Part shown: positions 45,455-53,463 of the stretch, one piece after another | How the letters are laid out: each line of letters starts with the position of its first letter | Position numbering within the stretch: position 1 is the first letter of the stretch | Assembly (NCBI GenBank): GCA_020846745.1 | Contig: JADLDI010000157.1 | Location: 1-64,000 of the forward strand | DNA length: 64,000 nucleotides | Direction of reading: 5' to 3' | DNA from: Bryobacterales bacterium | GTDB taxonomy: Bacteria; Acidobacteriota; Terriglobia; Bryobacterales; Bryobacteraceae | Made by a program: the position numbers and the translations under genes | The notes under the pieces: model-generated | Database searches by the model: none | Told to the model about the DNA's origin: nothing | Seen by the model: the letters and a program-made list of their open reading frames with translations, nothing else

Positions 45455-46576
45455 ATGGCAGTGGAATTCCGTTACGCCAGCCCGAGTGAGTATCCGCAAC
45501 TGGCCAAGTGTCTGAACGACTATTGGGCGGTGAACCATATCTACGTCCGCAGCGAACCGCTGTTCCAGTGGACGTTCAACCGCGCCGATGTCTGGGAACA
45601 CGACAGCTTGAGTTTTTCCGTCGCCGAGGACAAAGGGGAAATGGTTGGCATCCTCGGTGGGATTCCGTTCTGGTTCAACAACCGCGGCCAGCGGAGCAAA
45701 GGCGTGTGGATCGCTAATTACGTGATCCGGCCGGACTATCGCAAGGGCACATTTGCTTTGCAACTGCTCAGCCAGTTCCGCAAGCCGGAGTTCGATCCGG
45801 TGATCGCGTTCGGCATCAATCCGGCGACAGTCTCGATCTATAAGGTGCTTCGCGGCGAAGTGCTGCCCGACATCCCACGCCACTTCCTGGTGCTCCCCGG
45901 GGCGGCCGCCCGCGTCGAGCGCCTGATGTCGCTGGCCTATCCGGACGCTGATTCAGGCGAACATGCCGCGATCGTCAAGCATTTTGAACTCACGTCGAGT
46001 CCGGCTGTAAATTCGAGCGGCGCGCGTGAGTTACCGGGCGATTGGGACGAGGCCAGGTGGAAGGCGCTTGCGGCCGAGACGGTCGGGGTTGCGCGGGACC
46101 GGGCGTATTTAAAGTGGCGCTATCAGGATCATCCGCTGTTTGAATACCGCTTTCTCTCTCTCGAAGATGGACTGCTCGTCTGGCGTTTGGAGACGATTCG
46201 CAAGGCCGTCGACGGGCGCCGCGAAGACGTCGACCGGATCGGGCGATTAGTCGAATTTCTACCGTCTTCCACTCAAAATGCCAAGCAGTTATTCGCCGCC
46301 TTGTTGTCGGAGTTAGAAGCCAACGGCGCCGTTGGAGCCGATTACTACGGCTATCACGGACCCACCGGCCGATTGTTTGACGAGTTAGGGTTTCGCCGCG
46401 CGTTGAGCCATTCCTGCGGAGCCAAACTCCCATCGCGCTTCCAGCCCCTGGACGGAAAAGACGGCGGCATCATGAGCGCGATGTTTATTTCACAGAAGGC
46501 AGCGCCGTGTAACACGGCGGCCGATTGCCCGTGGTACTGGACGAAGTCCGATTCCGATCAGGACCGGCCCAATTGA
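45455..46576 (+). CDS. GNAT-fold acyltransferase-like protein
   Basis: 373 residues from ATG 45455, 2 bases after the ACP stop. The first half looks like a GNAT N-acyltransferase: SFSVAEDKGEMVGILGGIPF, ANYVIRPDYRKGTFALQLLS (motif A-like R-x-x-G) and VIAFGINPATVSIYKVL. The second half (RAYLKWRYQDHPLFEYRFLS) recalls tandem or FemAB-like GNAT proteins of polysaccharide loci that use aminosugar acceptors. No membrane segment. Context suggests it transfers an acyl group from the adjacent ACP to an amino or hydroxyl group of a sugar, replacing a LegH/PglD-type acetyltransferase; this is inference and donor could equally be acyl-CoA. Confidence 0.7.
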   Translation: MAVEFRYASPSEYPQLAKCLNDYWAVNHIYVRSEPLFQWTFNRADVWEHDSLSFSVAEDKGEMVGILGGIPFWFNNRGQRSKGVWIANYVIRPDYRKGTFALQLLSQFRKPEFDPVIAFGINPATVSIYKVLRGEVLPDIPRHFLVLPGAAARVERLMSLAYPDADSGEHAAIVKHFELTSSPAVNSSGARELPGDWDEARWKALAAETVGVARDRAYLKWRYQDHPLFEYRFLSLEDGLLVWRLETIRKAVDGRREDVDRIGRLVEFLPSSTQNAKQLFAALLSELEANGAVGADYYGYHGPTGRLFDELGFRRALSHSCGAKLPSRFQPLDGKDGGIMSAMFISQKAAPCNTAADCPWYWTKSDSDQDRPN

Positions 46577-46598
46577 GGCGGAAAGGAGGCAGTTGCGA

Positions 46599-47543
46599 AT
46601 GACCCAACCAGGCGGCCTTCACGTGGTGATGTACCACTATGTTCGCGATCTGCCGCGTTCGCGATTTCCGCGCTTGAAGGCTATGCTCGCCCAGGACTTT
46701 CGCCTCCAGGTCAAATCGTTATCCGCGGAGTTCGACATCTGTGGGCTCGACGTGGCGCTGGAATACCTGCACGGCCGGTATCAGCCGAAACGGAGGCTGT
46801 GCTTGCTGACTTTCGACGACGGCCTCAAAGAGCACTATCACGAGGTAACCGCGGAACTGGCCAGGCAGCGGGTTTCAGGGCTTTTCTTTGTCATCACCGA
46901 TTCCACCGAGAATCATCGCGTCGCACCTGTCCACAAGAATCATTTCCTCACCGCGTCGCTCGATTTCTCCGCCTATCAGGCTGAGTTTTTGGAGCGCATT
47001 GGAGCGGCTGCTTCGGTGCTCGAGAACGTGGACGCGAAAGCGGCGCGCCGGACCTATATCTGGGATGAAGAGGCAGCGGCTGTCTTCAAGTATTTTTTCA
47101 ACTTTGTTGTCGAACCTGCCGTGCGCGACCGTGCGATTGCCGCGATGTTCGAAGCGCATATCGGCCCGGAGGCGGAATTCGCCCAGAGCCTCTACGCGAG
47201 TTGGGACGAGTTACGCCAAATGCAAGCCGAAGGAATGGTAATCGGCGGTCACACGCATCGGCACCGGCCCTGCTCTTCGTTAACGGACGGCGAGCTTAGT
47301 GACGACTTAGGCCTGTGCCGGCGGAGCCTTGATGCGAATTTGTCGCCGCAGCGATTTTGGCCGTTCAGTTATCCATACGGCAAGGCGGACTCCTACACAG
47401 CGCATACGGTCGGGGAATTGAAGCGGCTGGGGTTTGATTGCTCATTTTCAACCGAGCCGGGGGTGAATCATCCGGGCGACGACCTATTCTCTCTGCGGCG
47501 CATGGACTGCAAGGTTGCCGTGGCCGGCAGGAAGGTAGCGTGA
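46599..47543 (+). CDS. Polysaccharide deacetylase (NodB type)
   Basis: 314 residues; AAAGGAGG at 46582-46589 lies 9 bases before ATG 46599. NodB motifs: VVMYHYVRD near the start, RLCLLTFDDGLKEHYHEVTA (motif 1, with the catalytic D and metal-binding D), and VIGGHTHRHRPCSSL (motif 2, H-x3-H). FSYPYGKADSYTA corresponds to motif 3. No signal peptide, so it may act on cytosolic sugar intermediates or lipid-linked units, not on exported polymer. Known activity: hydrolysis of N- or O-acetyl groups on amino sugars. In this position it might remove the acetyl group before a different acyl group is added (inference). Confidence 0.9.
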   Translation: MTQPGGLHVVMYHYVRDLPRSRFPRLKAMLAQDFRLQVKSLSAEFDICGLDVALEYLHGRYQPKRRLCLLTFDDGLKEHYHEVTAELARQRVSGLFFVITDSTENHRVAPVHKNHFLTASLDFSAYQAEFLERIGAAASVLENVDAKAARRTYIWDEEAAAVFKYFFNFVVEPAVRDRAIAAMFEAHIGPEAEFAQSLYASWDELRQMQAEGMVIGGHTHRHRPCSSLTDGELSDDLGLCRRSLDANLSPQRFWPFSYPYGKADSYTAHTVGELKRLGFDCSFSTEPGVNHPGDDLFSLRRMDCKVAVAGRKVA

Positions 47544-47545
47544 CT

Positions 47546-48757
47546 ATGAATCGAAGAAGAAAAGTATGCGTGATTCTGGTAGACCGGGCGAACTACGGGC
47601 GATTGAAGCCCGTCATGCAAGTGCTCGCCCAGCGTCCGGAAATCGAGATGCAGGTGCTCTGCGCCGGCACGATGGTGCTCGAACGGTTCGGCAATCCGGT
47701 CAACGTGGTTCGTGAGGACGGTTTCGAAGTTTCCGGCGAGATCTTCATTGAACTTGAAGGATCGAAACCGGCGACGATGGCAAAGTCGGTCGGATTCGGA
47801 GTCGTCGAATTCTCTAGTGAATTTCAGCGCTTGCGGCCCGATGTGGTGCTGCTGATCGGCGATCGTTACGAAGCGCTCTCGGCGGCGATCGCGGCCGCTT
47901 ACATGAACCTCTGCATCGTTCACATCCAGGGCGGGGAAGTGTCCGGCTCGATTGATGAAAGCGCGCGGCATGCGATCTCTAAGTTTTCGCAATTTCACTT
48001 TCCCAGCACGCAGCGCTCGGCAGAGTACCTCATTCGCATGGGTGAGTCGCCGGATAGTATTCTCGGCGTCGGCTGCCCGGGTAGCGATCTGGCGCGGGAA
48101 TTCCGATATACGCTCACCGACGATGTGATCAACAGCGCGGGCAGTGGGGCCCCGATCGATATCTCGAAACCGTTTCTGCTGGTCATCTTCCATCCCACGA
48201 CCACGCGCTACGGCGGCGAGCAGCACCAGATGCGTCAATTGCTGAAGGCGCTTGAACAGGTCCATAAGCAGACACTGCTGCTGTGGCCGAACATCGACGC
48301 CGGCAGCGAACATATTTCCAAAGAGATCCGGGTGTTTCGCGATCAGCGCGGCCCGCAGTGGCTGCGCACGTTAACCAATTTGATGCCCGAGCACTATGTA
48401 CAGGTGTTGGCGTCGGCGGCCTGTGCGGTCGGAAACTCCAGCAGTTTCGTTCGCGACGCCAGTTACTTCGGTACGCCGGTCGTACTGGTAGGCGAACGGC
48501 AAGAGGGACGCGAGACCGATGTTCATGTGACGCCCGTCGAGCCTGAGGCAAAGGCGATCGAGGATGCGATTCGGGCGCAACTGGCGCACGGCCGCTATTC
48601 TCCGAGCACTCTATACGGCGACGGCGACGTGTCCGCTCGCATCGCCGAAGCGCTCGTACGGCTTACTCCGTACGTGCAGAAACGGCTGCACTACATATAC
48701 GATCCGAACCCTGTTTCCTTTGGGGAGCGGATGGTGGCAGAGAGCGCGGCGGACTAG
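47546..48757 (+). CDS. UDP-N-acetylglucosamine 2-epimerase, hydrolysing (NeuC/LegG type)
   Basis: 403 residues. GT-B fold: KVCVILVDRANYGRLKPVMQ, VVLLIGDRYEALSAAIAAAY, IVHIQGGEVSGSIDESARHA, and C-terminal VLASAACAVGNSSSFVRDAS then GTPVVLVGERQEGRE. This subgroup cleaves UDP while inverting C2, giving ManNAc from UDP-GlcNAc (NeuC) or 2,4-diacetamido-2,4,6-trideoxymannose from UDP-diNAcBac (LegG). The two cannot be separated by eye; the local 4,6-dehydratase/aminotransferase pair favours LegG. GTG 47540 (overlapping the previous stop as GTGA) is an alternative start; AGGAAGG lies upstream of both. Confidence 0.9.
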   Translation: MNRRRKVCVILVDRANYGRLKPVMQVLAQRPEIEMQVLCAGTMVLERFGNPVNVVREDGFEVSGEIFIELEGSKPATMAKSVGFGVVEFSSEFQRLRPDVVLLIGDRYEALSAAIAAAYMNLCIVHIQGGEVSGSIDESARHAISKFSQFHFPSTQRSAEYLIRMGESPDSILGVGCPGSDLAREFRYTLTDDVINSAGSGAPIDISKPFLLVIFHPTTTRYGGEQHQMRQLLKALEQVHKQTLLLWPNIDAGSEHISKEIRVFRDQRGPQWLRTLTNLMPEHYVQVLASAACAVGNSSSFVRDASYFGTPVVLVGERQEGRETDVHVTPVEPEAKAIEDAIRAQLAHGRYSPSTLYGDGDVSARIAEALVRLTPYVQKRLHYIYDPNPVSFGERMVAESAAD

Positions 48758-48770
48758 AACGGGATATTCG

Positions 48771-49484
48771 GTGTCATTTCGTGTGTTGGGCGTAATCACG
48801 GCGCGGGGCGGATCCAAGGGGATCCCGAACAAGAATATTGTCCCCATACTTGGCCGTCCATTGCTTGCTTATACGGCAGACGCCGTGCATGGTTCACGGC
48901 TGCTCACGCGCTGTATCGTTTCAACCGACAGCGCGGATATCGCCACTGTTGCGCGAACCTTGGGACTCGATGTGCCGTTTCTGCGGCCTGTCGAACTGGC
49001 GCAGGACGCCAGCCCCACCGTCCCGGTTCTTCAGGATGCGGTCCGGCGGTTGGAACAGCAGGGCGAACGCTTCGATGCCGTGATGACCCTGCAACCGACC
49101 AGTCCCTTGCGGCGGTCGGAGGATATCGACGGCGCCATTGAACTGCTGCGGGAGTCGGGCGCCGATTCCGTGATTTCGTTTGTCGACGCCGGCGAGAAGC
49201 ATCCGGCGCGTATGAAATTCCTCGACGCGGAGGGGTTCGTAGCCGACCCGCCCTTTGCGGAGTCGTTTGAAGGCCAGCCGCGCCAGCAACTGCCCAAAAT
49301 CTACCTGCGCGAAGGGTCCATATACCTGACGCGTACGCAAGTGTTGATGCAACAGAATTCGTTGAAAGGCGCTCGATGCCGGGCGTGGATCGTACCTGGC
49401 GAACGCGCCGTCAACATCGATACGCCGTTCGACTTGTTCTTGGCGGAGCAGATAATGAGGTGTGCCCAGTGTCAACCCGTCTGA
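48771..49484 (+). CDS. CMP-nonulosonate cytidylyltransferase (NeuA/LegF type)
   Basis: 237 residues from GTG 48771. LGVITARGGSKGIPNKNIVP contains the R-x-G-S-K-G-I-P-x-K-N nucleotide-binding motif, followed by RCIVSTDSADIATVARTLGL, MTLQPTSPLRRSEDIDGAIE, YLREGSIYLTRT and VNIDTPFDLFLAE. It activates sialic or legionaminic-type acids as CMP derivatives for transfer. It completes the NeuB-NeuC-NeuA set, here split by other genes. The longer frame back to 48564 lies inside the epimerase gene and is not used. Its stop overlaps the start region of the 2-hydroxyacid dehydrogenase by 16 bases. Confidence 0.93.
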   Translation: MSFRVLGVITARGGSKGIPNKNIVPILGRPLLAYTADAVHGSRLLTRCIVSTDSADIATVARTLGLDVPFLRPVELAQDASPTVPVLQDAVRRLEQQGERFDAVMTLQPTSPLRRSEDIDGAIELLRESGADSVISFVDAGEKHPARMKFLDAEGFVADPPFAESFEGQPRQQLPKIYLREGSIYLTRTQVLMQQNSLKGARCRAWIVPGERAVNIDTPFDLFLAEQIMRCAQCQPV

Positions 49485-50455
49485 AAGTGATCATGATCGA
49501 GCCGGAGAAATTCTCGCCGCAAGCGCTTAAGCTGCTTCGCCGGTTCGCCGACGTTCGCCTGTGCGATGTGGAATCCGCCCGATTTATGGTCGATGCGGAG
49601 TGGGCCGACGTTCTCTGGGTCCGTCTTCGCCACTACATCGACCGGCAATTGATGGACGCCTCTCCGTCGCTGCGCGCGATAGTCACACCCACAACCGGAC
49701 TCAATCATATCGATTTGGACGAAGCGGGGCGGCGCGGCATCGAGGTGCTGTCGTTACGCGGTGAAGTCGAATTCCTGCGGGATGTGCGCGCTACCGCGGA
49801 ACTTACCATTGGATTGATGCTGTCGCTGATTCGGCGGCTGCCCGGGGCCATCGCGCATGTACGTCACGGCGGGTGGAACCGCGACATCTTTCGGGGCAAT
49901 GAACTGGCAGGGATGCCGGTCGGCATCGTGGGATATGGCCGGCTGGGAACACTGGTAACCCGATACCTACAGGCGTTTGACGCGACGGTTCTGGTGACCG
50001 ACCCGGCTGTTTCGGCAAGTGCCGTACCCGCCGGTGTGAGCCTGGTGCCGCTCGAAAAGCTGTTACGAGAGTCCTGCATGGTCTCATTGCATGCCAATCT
50101 GACCAGCGAAACGGAAGGAATGTTCAGGGCGGCGGAATTCGCGGCCATGCGGCAGGGGTCGTGGTTTGTGAATACAGCCCGCGGCGAACTGGTGGATCAA
50201 AACGCTTTATTGGGAGCGCTTCGGTCGGGCCGCCTTTGCGGCGCCGCCGTAGACGTTATTTCCGACGAACATACACACCGCGGCGCACAACCGCTGCTCG
50301 AATACGCCAGGCATCACGATAACCTGCTGATCACGCCCCATATCGGCGGCTGCACGGCGGAATCAATGGAGAAAACCGAACTGTTTATGGTGAACAAACT
50401 CCAGGCGCTCACCCAAGAGTCTTCAGCGGCAATGACGGTCGCCGGAGCGAGGTAG
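49469..50455 (+). CDS. D-isomer-specific 2-hydroxyacid dehydrogenase
   Basis: 328 residues; GTG 49469 is chosen because GAGG lies 8 bases before it. NAD-binding GIVGYGRLGTLVTRYL (G-x-G-x2-G), catalytic Arg in NTARGELVDQNALLG, Glu in DVISDEHTHRG, His in LITPHIGGC. SerA-like catalytic core without an ACT domain. It interconverts a 2-oxoacid with a D-2-hydroxyacid (for example D-lactate, D-glycerate or 3-phosphohydroxypyruvate). Lying in a locus with FkbH and ACP it might supply or modify the hydroxyacid that becomes the acyl group (inference). NeuA-type gene upstream, AsnB downstream after 5 bases. Confidence 0.9.
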   Translation: MSTRLKVIMIEPEKFSPQALKLLRRFADVRLCDVESARFMVDAEWADVLWVRLRHYIDRQLMDASPSLRAIVTPTTGLNHIDLDEAGRRGIEVLSLRGEVEFLRDVRATAELTIGLMLSLIRRLPGAIAHVRHGGWNRDIFRGNELAGMPVGIVGYGRLGTLVTRYLQAFDATVLVTDPAVSASAVPAGVSLVPLEKLLRESCMVSLHANLTSETEGMFRAAEFAAMRQGSWFVNTARGELVDQNALLGALRSGRLCGAAVDVISDEHTHRGAQPLLEYARHHDNLLITPHIGGCTAESMEKTELFMVNKLQALTQESSAAMTVAGAR

Positions 50456-50460
50456 GCGCT

Positions 50461-52206
50461 ATGTGTGGAATCGCGGGGATCCTCGGTCGCGGATGGAATG
50501 CCCGGGAATTGTCGGCCATGGTCGCGACCCAGTGGCATCGCGGCCCCGATATGGAGGGCATCTATTGCGATCCGATGGGAATGGCGGGGCTGGGTCATAG
50601 CCGCCTGAGCATAATCGATCGGTCGGAAGATGGCCGTAATCCCATGGCAAACGCCGATGGCTCCCTTCAGATCGTTTTCAACGGAGAGATCTATAACTAT
50701 CTCGAACTTAAGCGCGAGTTGAGTGAATATCCGTTCCGCACGCACACCGATACCGAGGTGATCCTGGCTGCTTACGAAAAATGGGGTGAGGCTTGTCTCG
50801 ACCGCTTCATTGGAATGTTCGCCTTTCTGATCTGGGATTCCCGCCGCCAGCACCTGTTTGCGGCGCGCGATCGATTCGGTGTGAAGCCTCTGCATTATCA
50901 CCACCGGGCTGACGGTTGCCTCCTGTTGGCCAGCGAAATCCGGGCTTTGCATGCGGCCGGAGCTCCCGCCGCGCCCAATGCGCGCGCGTGGTCCAGTTAT
51001 CTGGTCTACGGCCTTCACGATCACAGCCAGGAAACGTTCCATCGGGATATCTTCGCCGTGCCGGCGGGCCACTGCCTGATGTGGCAAAACGGCAAAACAC
51101 AGATACGCCGCTGGTACGATTTGGCGGCGCGGGTCGGCCAGAGTTTCGACGCCCGCCCACTCGAAACAGTGGAAGAGGAGTATCTCTCGCTGTTGATGAG
51201 TGCGGTCAAGTTGCGGTTCCGCGCCGATGTGCCGGTCGGCATCAATCTGAGCGGCGGGCTCGATTCTTCTTTATTACTGGGCCTGGTGCAGCAAATCCAG
51301 GGTCCGGAGAGTGACGTGAAGGCGTTTACTTACATCACCGGCGATCCACGGTATGACGAACTGCCGTGGGTCCGGAAGATGACCGCCCATACCAAGCATC
51401 CGGTGGTGGTGTGCGAACTCCGCGCCTCGGATGTGCCGGCACTGGCAGAGTCGGTGCAGGCGCATGAGGATGAGCCCTTCGGCGGTATTCCAACACTCGC
51501 TTACGCCCGCATCTTCGAACGCGCCCGCAGCGAAGGTGTGATCGTTCTGTTGGAGGGGCAAGGTCAGGACGAACAGTGGGCGGGCTACGACTATTATGAG
51601 TTATTGACGGGCGCATCTATGGAAAGCGCCCCGTTGCAGGGAACCAAACAGCGGGCGATGCGGCCGGAATGCCTGGTGGATGAGTTCCGCGCGCTGGCCG
51701 AACCGCTCAGCGCACCCAAGCCGTTTGCCGATCCCATACGCAACCGGCAGTACCTGGATTCGTGCTTCAATAAGATTCCGCGCGCGCTGCGATTCAACGA
51801 TCGCATCTCGATGCGGTCGTCTACCGAACTCCGGCAGCCGTTTCTCGATCACCGGCTATTCGAACTTGCCATGCGGCAACCGGCGGACCGGAAGATTCGC
51901 GACGGCATCCGCAAGTGGACCCTGCGCCGTATTGCGCGCGGATTGGCCCCCGGAGACGTGGTGGAGGCGCCCAAGCGGCCTCTGCAGACCCCCCAGCGCG
52001 AGTGGCTGGCCGGACCCCTTCGAAGCTGGGTGGAAGATTGCATCGATTGCGCCCTTGCCGAGCATCAGGGCGAATGGATCGTGCGCGACCGTGTGCGCGA
52101 CTGCTGGCGCGAGTACCTTGCCGGTTCGAGCGACAACAGTTTCTTTATCTGGCAGTGGGTGAGTTTAGGAATGTCGGCGCAAAGGAGATTGTCGGCGGCT
52201 GCATGA
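50461..52206 (+). CDS. Asparagine synthase-like glutamine amidotransferase
   Basis: 581 residues. Starts with MCGIAGILG; Cys2 is the N-terminal nucleophile of the class II glutaminase domain, with ALWHRGPDM-like QWHRGPDMEG, GHSRLSIIDR and NGEIYNYLELKREL. The synthetase domain has the PP-loop SGGLDSSLLLG near 264 and QGQDEQWAGYDYY. In polysaccharide loci such enzymes (WbpS-like) often amidate uronic acid carboxylates with glutamine nitrogen rather than make asparagine, which could act on a carboxyl of the nonulosonate. ATGA overlap links it to the Wzt gene. Length slightly above typical for AsnB (about 550-600). Confidence 0.92.
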   Translation: MCGIAGILGRGWNARELSAMVATQWHRGPDMEGIYCDPMGMAGLGHSRLSIIDRSEDGRNPMANADGSLQIVFNGEIYNYLELKRELSEYPFRTHTDTEVILAAYEKWGEACLDRFIGMFAFLIWDSRRQHLFAARDRFGVKPLHYHHRADGCLLLASEIRALHAAGAPAAPNARAWSSYLVYGLHDHSQETFHRDIFAVPAGHCLMWQNGKTQIRRWYDLAARVGQSFDARPLETVEEEYLSLLMSAVKLRFRADVPVGINLSGGLDSSLLLGLVQQIQGPESDVKAFTYITGDPRYDELPWVRKMTAHTKHPVVVCELRASDVPALAESVQAHEDEPFGGIPTLAYARIFERARSEGVIVLLEGQGQDEQWAGYDYYELLTGASMESAPLQGTKQRAMRPECLVDEFRALAEPLSAPKPFADPIRNRQYLDSCFNKIPRALRFNDRISMRSSTELRQPFLDHRLFELAMRQPADRKIRDGIRKWTLRRIARGLAPGDVVEAPKRPLQTPQREWLAGPLRSWVEDCIDCALAEHQGEWIVRDRVRDCWREYLAGSSDNSFFIWQWVSLGMSAQRRLSAAA

Positions 52207-53444
52207 ACAACGTTGCATTGAGAGTTGACCGGTTGTCGAAGCGATACCGGATTGGCGCCCGGCAGGCCCGGTACCGGACGCTTCGCGAGTCGATTACCGA
52301 TAGCCTGACTGCGCCCTTCCGCGCCCTCAAGCGGACGTCGCGGCAGGAAACGCCGGACGTCCTTTGGGCTCTTCGCGATGTCAGTTTCGAGATTCCGCGC
52401 GGCGAAGTGATCGGCGTTATCGGCCGTAACGGCGCCGGCAAGAGCACCTTGCTCAAAGTGCTGTCGCGCATTACGGAACCGAGTGAAGGCGGCATCGACG
52501 TCTATGGCAGAATCGGGTCGCTGCTCGAAGTCGGCACCGGCTTTCACAACGAGCTTACGGGCCGCGAGAACATCTTCCTTAATGGCGCGATCCTCGGTAT
52601 GAAGAAGGCAAGCATCGAGCGCCAATTCGATGCCATCGTCGATTTCGCCGAAGTCGAGCGCTTTATCGATACGCCGGTAAAACACTATTCGAGTGGCATG
52701 TATTTGCGTTTGGCTTTCGCGGTGGCTGCCCACCTGGAGCCGGAAACGCTGCTGGTCGACGAAGTGCTCGCCGTCGGTGACATGGCCTTCCAGAAAAAGT
52801 GCATCGGGAAGATGGGCGATGTCGCCCGCACCGGCCGAACCGTCCTGTTTGTCAGCCACAACATGGGCGCGGTCCGTTCTCTTTGCCAAAAAGGGCTCGT
52901 GATGCACGGCGGGCGCCTGGTGAGCTACACCGATGTAGGCGCCGCCATCGAAACCTATTACCGGCTGGCGGCGGACGGCGCGCGGGAGCAGGATTCGAGG
53001 CCCGCCTCCGGCTTCGGTTTCGGCGACGTTCGCATACTCGGCCGCAACAGCCGCACCGTTCATCAGAGCGAATCCTTTGAGGTCGCGACCACGCTGCATA
53101 TCGGCGCAGAGGTGAGCGGATTTGCGCTGCTCTGCATTCTGGAGGACGCCAATCAGCGCGGGGTCTTCCACCTGCGCCGCGAGAGTTCGGAACTGGCTGT
53201 TCGCGAACGATGGGACGGCGTTTACGACGTGCGGATCAAGCTGCCGCCGCTCTGGCTGGAACCTGGACTCTATTCTTTGCACTTCAAAGTGCTGCTACGC
53301 GGCGAACTGGCTTCGTCGCGTCATGTTTCGGACACCGTCAGCCTCGACGTTTCGGGCGATTCGAGCGGTACGCCGTCGGTTCTCGCGCCGCGAGCCGACT
53401 GGATGCTCGTGCCCGTCGCGCAAACTGCCCCGGCCGCTTGCTGA
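52203..53444 (+). CDS. ABC polysaccharide export ATPase with C-terminal binding domain (Wzt type)
   Basis: 413 residues from ATG 52203, overlapping the AsnB stop as ATGA; the frame reaches back to 51915 inside AsnB but the extension is not native. The ATPase has Walker A GRNGAGKST (about 74-82), Q-loop region RITEPSEGGI, signature HYSSGMYLRLAF, Walker B TLLVDEVLAVGD and FVSHNMGAV. After about 250 a beta-rich Wzt_C-like domain (FEVATTLHIGAEVSGFALLC, LEPGLYSLHFKVLL) probably recognises the glycan's terminal modification. It partners the Wzm-type permease encoded at 40208, 11 genes earlier. Confidence 0.93.
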   Translation: MNNVALRVDRLSKRYRIGARQARYRTLRESITDSLTAPFRALKRTSRQETPDVLWALRDVSFEIPRGEVIGVIGRNGAGKSTLLKVLSRITEPSEGGIDVYGRIGSLLEVGTGFHNELTGRENIFLNGAILGMKKASIERQFDAIVDFAEVERFIDTPVKHYSSGMYLRLAFAVAAHLEPETLLVDEVLAVGDMAFQKKCIGKMGDVARTGRTVLFVSHNMGAVRSLCQKGLVMHGGRLVSYTDVGAAIETYYRLAADGAREQDSRPASGFGFGDVRILGRNSRTVHQSESFEVATTLHIGAEVSGFALLCILEDANQRGVFHLRRESSELAVRERWDGVYDVRIKLPPLWLEPGLYSLHFKVLLRGELASSRHVSDTVSLDVSGDSSGTPSVLAPRADWMLVPVAQTAPAAC

Positions 53445-53463
53445 TAAAGGAGATTGTTTTCGG

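Noticed and set aside
41055..49484. Assigning the locus simply to N-acetylneuraminic acid (neuBCA)
   Set aside because: The three enzyme families fit, but legionaminic-type enzymes look alike and the dehydratase/aminotransferase pair points the other way; symbols were left empty.
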